The notes under the pieces: generated by a model
What the model was told of the DNA's origin: nothing
The model's input: only the letters and a program-made list of their open reading frames with translations
The model's database searches: none
Made by a program: the position numbers and the translations under genes
Origin: Oxalobacteraceae bacterium
GTDB taxonomy: Bacteria > Pseudomonadota > Gammaproteobacteria > Burkholderiales > Burkholderiaceae_D
NCBI GenBank assembly: GCA_947464955.1
Contig: CANHZI010000013.1
Location: 1-45,182 of the forward strand
Length of the DNA stretch: 45,182 bases
Reading direction: 5' to 3'
Shown here: positions 40,882-45,182 of the stretch, in pieces
Position numbering within the stretch: position 1 is the stretch's first letter
Layout: each line of letters starts with the position of its first letter

Positions 40882-41643
40882 ATGAGACTTTCGTATTTAC
40901 TTCTTTTATCTGGCTTTCTGTTTTTTCAAGGCGATTGCCTCGCATTGCAAGCTGAGGGCCCGACTGCTCTCAAAATCTATACCGAGCACCTTCCGCCTTA
41001 TAATTATCTAGATAACGGCGAGTTCAGTGGTTATTCAACTGACATACTTCGCGCGATGCTGAAAGAGGCTGATATTCCAGCAAGCTTTACTCTATTGCCA
41101 TGGGGACGTGCTTATTTAAGTGCATCGAGCGAGCCAAATTCCCTCCTCTATACGACGACAAGAACGCCTGAACGTGAGCCGTACTTTGAATGGATAGGGC
41201 CAATTGGTCCAAGAAAAATGATGCTGTTCAAATTGTCTGAGCGTAAAGACATCAACATCAAGTCGAAACAAGACCTGCGAAAATACAGAGTTGGTATTGT
41301 TCGGGACACGTCAGCGATTAAGTTAGTTGTCGAGAGAGGACTTTTTTCGAAAGAACAGATCGATGAGGCACCTAGTACAACATCGAATATGAAGAAGCTA
41401 TTTTTTAAGCGCATTGATATCATATTGGCGACCAATGGTGGCGCGCGATATGAAGTCAGCAAGCTTCCATATCAGCTCAACGACATCGAACCGATTTACA
41501 CATTGGACGAAGAATATCAGTTTTATTTCGCGATCAATAAGAAGTCGAACAGCGAGACCATTAACAAGCTAAAGCACGCTTTTGAAAAAATCAAAACCTC
41601 AGGATTGATGGAGACCTTGAGAAAAAAATACGGCGTCGATTAG
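40882..41643 (+). CDS. Periplasmic solute-binding protein, family 3 type
   Basis: A 253-residue protein with a Sec signal peptide (MRLSYLLLLSGFLFFQ, cleaved near residue 20-25) and an SBP_bac_3 fold: LKIYTEHLPPYNYLDNGEFSGYSTDILRAML is the typical opening, YRVGIVRDTSA the second-lobe motif. Such domains usually bind polar amino acids or similar small ligands. No permease or ATPase gene is adjacent, so it may be an orphan receptor or work with distant partners. The ligand is not predictable. It converges with the ligase gene, leaving only five bases between stops. Confidence 0.85.
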   Translation: MRLSYLLLLSGFLFFQGDCLALQAEGPTALKIYTEHLPPYNYLDNGEFSGYSTDILRAMLKEADIPASFTLLPWGRAYLSASSEPNSLLYTTTRTPEREPYFEWIGPIGPRKMMLFKLSERKDINIKSKQDLRKYRVGIVRDTSAIKLVVERGLFSKEQIDEAPSTTSNMKKLFFKRIDIILATNGGARYEVSKLPYQLNDIEPIYTLDEEYQFYFAINKKSNSETINKLKHAFEKIKTSGLMETLRKKYGVD

Positions 41644-41648
41644 CTTCT

Positions 41649-42593
41649 TTAATCTGGATCATAAGGTCTCAAATAGCTTGCAAATCTTGGCATGCCATTG
41701 CTTGTCAAATCACGGTACCGATAACTTAGCCAAGTTCCAATTGCCGGAGGGGTTTGACGTAAGTCATCATCAAACCCTGAACCCAATCTAAAACGCCTCC
41801 CAGCCCTATCCTCAACTAATAAGGCTCCCATCAAGCCGCGATACTTTCCTGTGCCTGGCAAATGCTTGATAACGGTCGCCTCCGCATCGAAATAGGGCTT
41901 AAACTTCAACACATTTTCGTTGCGCTTCCCTTCAAATTTTGCTTCTGCGAAGTGCAACACAATACCTTCCGCACCAGTAGCAACGAGTTGTTGAAAATAT
42001 AGTTGAATTTGATGTTTATCCTTGAATCTTCTTTGTTCAACCACCCTCAACCAGGGTGTTAAGGATCGATTTGCAAGCGACTGCAAGGTCTGCAACCTCT
42101 CATCAAAAACACCTAAACCATTCGGTAACTCAAAAAGACAGTATTGAATCTCTTTCCATTCTGATTCGACCGCTTGTGCGCGCCTGACAGCCGCTGATAA
42201 TTTCTCAAATTTCCCTCGCCCCATCCATAACTCACCGTCAATAGGGAAATCGGGGAAGTCTTTTGTAAACCAAGAAGGCGTGTTTATTTTTCTGCCGCTG
42301 CGAAAATAGAGTGAGTGACCGTCCCAGAAAGCTCTCACTCCATCGAGCTTCTCACTCACAAAGTAGCGGGAAGCATCAAATTTAAGCCCATTTAAGGAGG
42401 CTAAACTCATCGGCAAACTAATTGGCAATCTGTTTTGCTGCAACTCCCGACCATCTGTCGAGTTCGAGATTGCGTGGCTGTTTTGTGTGCTGTCCTTTTT
42501 GATCGCCAACGCCGGACCTTGCGACGTTGACCACATCAAAAAACTTAATGTGGGCAAAAGAAAAAATTCTCGCCTACTTCGATCGATTGTCAT
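41649..42593 (-). CDS. ligE: ATP-dependent DNA ligase, LigE type, exported
   Basis: A compact ATP-dependent DNA ligase of 314 residues. The nucleotidyltransferase domain shows motif I SEKLDGVRAFWDG (Lys82), motif III IDGELW (118-123), motif IV EGIVLH, motif V NVLKFKPYFDAEATVI, and a C-terminal OB domain with KYRGLMGALLVED and GSGFDDDLR. There are no extra DNA-binding domains, as in Lig E enzymes, which are periplasmic. The N-terminus SRREFFLLPTLSF is a Tat-like twin-arginine signal. AGGAG lies five bases before ATG 42593. It is separated from qmcA by a hairpin and has its own promoter. Confidence 0.92.
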   Translation of the reverse strand: MTIDRSRREFFLLPTLSFLMWSTSQGPALAIKKDSTQNSHAISNSTDGRELQQNRLPISLPMSLASLNGLKFDASRYFVSEKLDGVRAFWDGHSLYFRSGRKINTPSWFTKDFPDFPIDGELWMGRGKFEKLSAAVRRAQAVESEWKEIQYCLFELPNGLGVFDERLQTLQSLANRSLTPWLRVVEQRRFKDKHQIQLYFQQLVATGAEGIVLHFAEAKFEGKRNENVLKFKPYFDAEATVIKHLPGTGKYRGLMGALLVEDRAGRRFRLGSGFDDDLRQTPPAIGTWLSYRYRDLTSNGMPRFASYLRPYDPD

Positions 42594-42643
42594 AACTACT
42601 CCTGTTTACTCGTGAATAACGACTTACTTGAGCAAGTGGAAGT

Positions 42644-42672
42644 AGTATAAAAACAATTATTTTAATTAACAA
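42644..42672 (-). promoter_or_regulatory. Promoter for the ligE-type ligase
   Basis: On the minus strand TTGTTA (plus 42667-42672) and TATACT (plus 42644-42649) are spaced 17 bases apart, in an AT-rich tract about 50 bases upstream of ATG 42593. A small inverted repeat, ACTTG-AG-CAAGT (42626-42637), overlaps the likely start of transcription and could be an operator. Confidence 0.6.
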
Positions 42673-42690
42673 TAATATTAGCTTTAAATA

Positions 42691-42729
42691 CAACACACTC
42701 AATACAAATAAGTTGTAATGAGTGTGTTG
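42691..42729 (-). terminator. Hairpin after qmcA, probable terminator
   Basis: CAACACACTCA (42691-42701) pairs with TGAGTGTGTTG (42719-42729), and five inner pairs follow after one mismatch, around a 5-base loop. On the minus strand only a weak T run (TATTT) follows. It lies 67 bases after qmcA. Confidence 0.5.
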
Positions 42730-42795
42730 ATCGAAGCGAAGTTCCTACTAATAGCAATGCTAAGGAAATTTAGACTTATCCTGTCGATCGAGACA

Positions 42796-43713
42796 TCATT
42801 TTTGTGCTTTAACTACCTGCATCGCACTCGCGATCAAACCACTCATATCGCTCATATTCGCAGGAACAATAATTGAATTATTGGTCTTAGCCAAATTTGC
42901 AAATGCTGACACATATTGCTCAGCGACCTTCAGATTCACCGCATCTTCACCACCAGGTTCACGGATTGCAGCGGCAGTCTTACGTAGCGCCTCAGCACTC
43001 GCATCAGCAATTGCAAGAATAGCCGCAGCCTCACCTTGAGCGCGATTAATTGAAGCCTGCATTTCACCTTCAGACTTTGCGATAGCAGCTTCACGTTCAC
43101 CCGAGGCGATATTGATTTGCTCTTGCTTTCTACCCTCTGAAGCCGCAATCAAAGCACGTTTTTCGCGCTCGGCAGTGATCTGCGCTTGCATCGCGTGCAA
43201 AATCTCTTTCGGTGGCGTTAAGTCCTTGATCTCATAGCGTAAAACCTTAACGCCCCAGTTCGCCGCTGACTCGTCGATCGCGTTCACAATCGTCGTGTTG
43301 ATGTGATCACGCTCTTCAAAGGTCTTATCAAGTTCCATCTTACCGATCACCGAACGTAATGTCGTTTGCGCCAATTGCGTAATTGCGGCGATATAGTTGG
43401 ATGATCCATACGAAGCACGCATCGCATCTGTGATTTGAAAGTACAAAATACCATCAACCTGCAACTGCGTATTGTCCTTGGTGATACAAACTTGTGGCGG
43501 TACGTCGAGCGGAATCTCTTTCAACACGTGCTTGTAAGCGATACGATCGACAAACGGAACCACAATGTTCAAGCCAGGGGCGAGGGTTGCATGATACTTG
43601 CCAAGACGCTCCACGACCCATGCATCTTGTTGCGGCACGACCTTTACTGTCTTCATGATAAAGACCAATGCTAATACGAATAATACAAAGACTACAAATG
43701 TCGAATTTTCCAT
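42796..43713 (-). CDS. qmcA: SPFH/stomatin-family membrane protein, QmcA type
   Basis: A band-7 protein that forms large membrane-bound cages and is linked to membrane microdomains and FtsH-type proteolysis. It has an N-terminal membrane segment (about 4-20), the SPFH domain (VPQQDAWVVERLGKYHATLAPGLNIVVPFVD), and a long Ala/Glu-rich coiled coil (about 180-260). I chose ATG 43713 because AAGGA is six bases upstream; ATG 43719 abuts it. The resulting 305 residues equal the E. coli QmcA length. Together with the NfeD gene just upstream it forms the classic SPFH-NfeD pair. Confidence 0.92.
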   Translation of the reverse strand: MENSTFVVFVLFVLALVFIMKTVKVVPQQDAWVVERLGKYHATLAPGLNIVVPFVDRIAYKHVLKEIPLDVPPQVCITKDNTQLQVDGILYFQITDAMRASYGSSNYIAAITQLAQTTLRSVIGKMELDKTFEERDHINTTIVNAIDESAANWGVKVLRYEIKDLTPPKEILHAMQAQITAEREKRALIAASEGRKQEQINIASGEREAAIAKSEGEMQASINRAQGEAAAILAIADASAEALRKTAAAIREPGGEDAVNLKVAEQYVSAFANLAKTNNSIIVPANMSDMSGLIASAMQVVKAQK

Positions 43714-43761
43714 TTCCATTCCTTATTTTTCTTGTGACTCGTTTTAAATATTCAAATGCAT

Positions 43762-44199
43762 TTAATTGACTGATTTCACAATCAGCCGACTTCCAACTAC
43801 TTCTTCTATCTCGAACAAACCTGCTTCAGGTCGCCCTTGGTGTAACTCCACATCCCACAGCGCACCGCGATACTTGGTGCGGGCACTAAATTTACCTTGT
43901 CCAATCTCTATCCATTCGTTGACAGACAGCTGTTGTCCGATATCGATATTCACATTCGGATCGCGTGAAACTTCGCCACGCTGTTTCCAGCCAAAACGAC
44001 TGAAATGTAGACTGATCGTCGCAATTGATCCAACAATCGCTGCCACCAACAACTGAATTGGCGAAGCAAATCCAAGCGCTGCGACAGCTGTTCCAGCAAG
44101 TAAGCCGACCGCAATCATGAGCAAATAGAAAGTGCCTGTAAAAAGCTCCAAGATTACGACCAAGCCAGCCAGTACTAGCCACATCATCCATGCATCCAT
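43762..44199 (-). CDS. NfeD-family membrane protein
   Basis: A 145-residue short NfeD protein. Three or four hydrophobic segments fill residues 4-70, followed by a soluble OB-fold domain (about 80-143, VNEWIEIGQGKFSARTKYRGALWDVEL). NfeD proteins partner with SPFH proteins, and the gene lies 48 bases upstream of qmcA in the same direction, as ybbJ-like genes do. AGGAG lies six bases before ATG 44199. The domain is thought to aid assembly or function of the SPFH cage. Confidence 0.9.
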   Translation of the reverse strand: MDAWMMWLVLAGLVVILELFTGTFYLLMIAVGLLAGTAVAALGFASPIQLLVAAIVGSIATISLHFSRFGWKQRGEVSRDPNVNIDIGQQLSVNEWIEIGQGKFSARTKYRGALWDVELHQGRPEAGLFEIEEVVGSRLIVKSVN

Positions 44200-44269
44200 A
44201 TTATTCTCCTTTTTTGCAAGTAATTAGTTTGCCCAATCATAACTCAAAAAACATCGGTAATTTAAAAAC

Positions 44270-44304
44270 AAAAAAACCCTCGACACATGCTGTGTGGAGG
44301 GTTT
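44270..44304 (-). terminator. Strong intrinsic terminator upstream of nfeD
   Basis: AAACCCTC (44274-44281) pairs with GAGGGTTT (44297-44304); after one G-G mismatch ACACA pairs with TGTGT around loop TGC. On the minus strand T7 G T5 follows. It is 140 bases downstream of another terminator, so it must serve a separate short transcript. Confidence 0.85.
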
Positions 44305-44356
44305 GACGTGCTTGGACAAATAAGGGTTTGATGTTTTTATTTTTCTTGTTGAGTTA
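44270..44356 (-). ncRNA. Candidate small RNA or nfeD leader attenuator
   Basis: A transcript starting just downstream of TATAAT (plus 44363-44368) and ending at the T7 terminator would be about 86 nucleotides. It has an unstructured A-rich 5' half, two CAAACCCT copies (minus strand, near plus 44302 and 44328), and a 3' terminator stem. The -35 match is poor (ATGGTA at 17 bases). No coding potential is evident. It may be an independent small RNA, or a leader controlling nfeD-qmcA, whose start is 70 bases further on. Confidence 0.45.
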
Positions 44357-44445
44357 GGGCGGATTATAAAAGCCATAAATGACAATACCATGACATAAGC
44401 ACGACAGAAGCATCTGCTGACCAAGATTTGATCGCGAAAACAACA

Positions 44446-44477
44446 AATGGCGTATGGATATCAACCCATACGCCATT
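44446..44477 (-). terminator. Terminator hairpin after ppsA
   Basis: AATGGCGTATGG (44446-44457) and CCATACGCCATT (44466-44477) form a perfect 12-bp stem with an 8-base loop. On the minus strand a T-rich tract (TTTGTTGTTTT) follows. It lies 63 bases beyond the ppsA stop. Confidence 0.75.
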
Positions 44478-44540
44478 CATACTCCACTAATACAACTTTA
44501 TCAGAGCGTTCGATTTAGCAAAAATCGGCAACGAATTCTC

Positions 44541-45182
44541 TTACTTCGCCAGCTTTTTCCACGTATCGACAACAGAATCAGGGTTCAAAGAAATCGATTC
44601 TATTCCTTCTTGCATCAACCATTCAGCGAAATCTGGATGATCGGAAGGCCCCTGACCACAAATCCCCACGTATTTACCGGCTTTGCGGCAAGCGGAAATC
44701 GCACGCGACAGCATCGCTTTAACTGCGGGATCACGTTCGTCAAAATCAGCCGCCAACAATTCCATACCTGAATCGCGATCGAGACCCAAGGTCAATTGCG
44801 TCAAATCGTTAGAACCAATTGAGAATCCGTCAAAGTATTCGAGGAATTCATCGGCTAAGATGGCATTCGACGGTACTTCGCACATCATGATCAAACGCAG
44901 ACCATTCTCGCCACGCTTCAAACCGTTCTTCGCCAACAGATTAACGACCTTTTCAGCCTGACCCAAGGTGCGCACGAATGGAATCATCAATTCGACATTG
45001 GTTAATCCCATATCGTTACGCACGCGCTTCATCGCCGTGCATTCCATCTCGAAAGACTCAGCAAAATCATTTGCTAAGTAACGAGCTGCACCGCGGAAAC
45101 CCAACATTGGATTTTCTTCATCAGGTTCATAACGAGTGCCGCCAATCAGTTTCTTGTATTCATTCGATTTAAAATCGGACAA
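44541..45182 (-). CDS. ppsA: Phosphoenolpyruvate synthase, C-terminal part
   Basis: Makes PEP from pyruvate and ATP in gluconeogenesis. The visible 213 residues are the C-terminal PEP/pyruvate-binding domain; the frame enters from the right edge without a start. Blocks include [50 protein letters not shown] and the active-site cysteine in [17 protein letters not shown], followed by [16 protein letters not shown] at the end. This distinguishes it from PTS enzyme I and pyruvate phosphate dikinase. Transcription ends at the hairpin 63 bases downstream. Confidence 0.96.
   Translation of the reverse strand: MSDFKSNEYKKLIGGTRYEPDEENPMLGFRGAARYLANDFAESFEMECTAMKRVRNDMGLTNVELMIPFVRTLGQAEKVVNLLAKNGLKRGENGLRLIMMCEVPSNAILADEFLEYFDGFSIGSNDLTQLTLGLDRDSGMELLAADFDERDPAVKAMLSRAISACRKAGKYVGICGQGPSDHPDFAEWLMQEGIESISLNPDSVVDTWKKLAK

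Larger units (their letters stand above)
44200..44540. other. Gap between ppsA and nfeD with RNA signals
   Basis: The 341 bases hold no convincing protein gene. From right to left on the minus strand they contain the ppsA terminator hairpin (44446-44477), a TATAAT (plus 44363-44368), an A-rich stretch with two CAAACCCT copies, and a strong terminator (44270-44304), then the nfeD leader. Confidence 0.7.

Noticed and set aside
44363-44385. TTGTCA as the -35 partner of TATAAT at 44363-44368
   Set aside because: The spacer is only 11 bases, too short for a sigma70 promoter; only the -10 element is claimed.
44224-44424. A 66-residue minus-strand open frame between ppsA and nfeD
   Set aside because: It runs through the strong terminator stem and has no ribosome site or plausible protein composition; the region fits an RNA better.

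Overview
The window is a gene-dense, mostly core chromosomal segment of a betaproteobacterium. Gene content and order (rpsB-tsf-pyrH-frr-uppS-cdsA-dxr-rseP-bamA-skp-lpxD-fabZ-lpxA-lpxB; smc-zipA-ligA; dapC-dapD-pilU-like-arsC-like-dapE-prmB), a true SMC instead of MukB, and moderate GC content point to Burkholderiales, most likely Oxalobacteraceae of the Undibacterium type. The genus is an inference; the class-level call is firm. I see no prophage, insertion sequence, CRISPR array, tRNA or rRNA.

Layout. 1-1901 (minus): LytTR response regulator (cut by the left edge) and its LytS/AlgZ-type kinase. 2115-3092 (plus): an exported-looking metallo-beta-lactamase-fold hydrolase. 3111-17572 (minus): one long collinear cluster, pyrH to lpxB, carrying ribosome recycling, undecaprenyl diphosphate, CDP-diacylglycerol, isoprenoid, outer-membrane assembly and lipid A genes. 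A tatD / ankyrin / TonB-domain lipoprotein tail follows lpxB. 17827-19636 (minus): rpsB and tsf, separated by two strong RNA hairpins and closed by a textbook terminator. 19941-24137 (plus): map, glnD and an RsuA-family pseudouridine synthase. 24158-32469 (minus): def, galU, ligA, zipA, smc. 32833-38596 (plus): lysine/meso-diaminopimelate genes dapC, dapD and dapE, interleaved with a PilU-like ATPase and an ArsC-like protein and followed by prmB. 38721-41643 (plus): an ABC-F ATPase and a lone periplasmic solute-binding protein. 41649-45182 (minus): an exported ATP-dependent DNA ligase (LigE type), a qmcA-nfeD pair, and the 3' part of ppsA.

The large clusters make growth-coupled products: ribosome parts and recycling, lipid carriers and phospholipid precursors, the BAM machine with its chaperone, and the first lipid A steps. 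smc, zipA and ligA serve chromosome segregation, division and replication; the dap genes supply both lysine and peptidoglycan cross-links.

I found no clearly new multi-gene system. The best leads are a terminator-bounded candidate small RNA or leader between ppsA and nfeD; the double hairpin between rpsB and tsf; a perfect 12-bp stem inside the 3' end of def; a Tat-type signal on the second DNA ligase; and a Met at the LpxA ruler position, predicting short (C10) primary acyl chains on lipid A. Several starts were moved from the longest possible reading frame because a Shine-Dalgarno sequence or family alignment favoured an inner codon; each case is stated in its entry.
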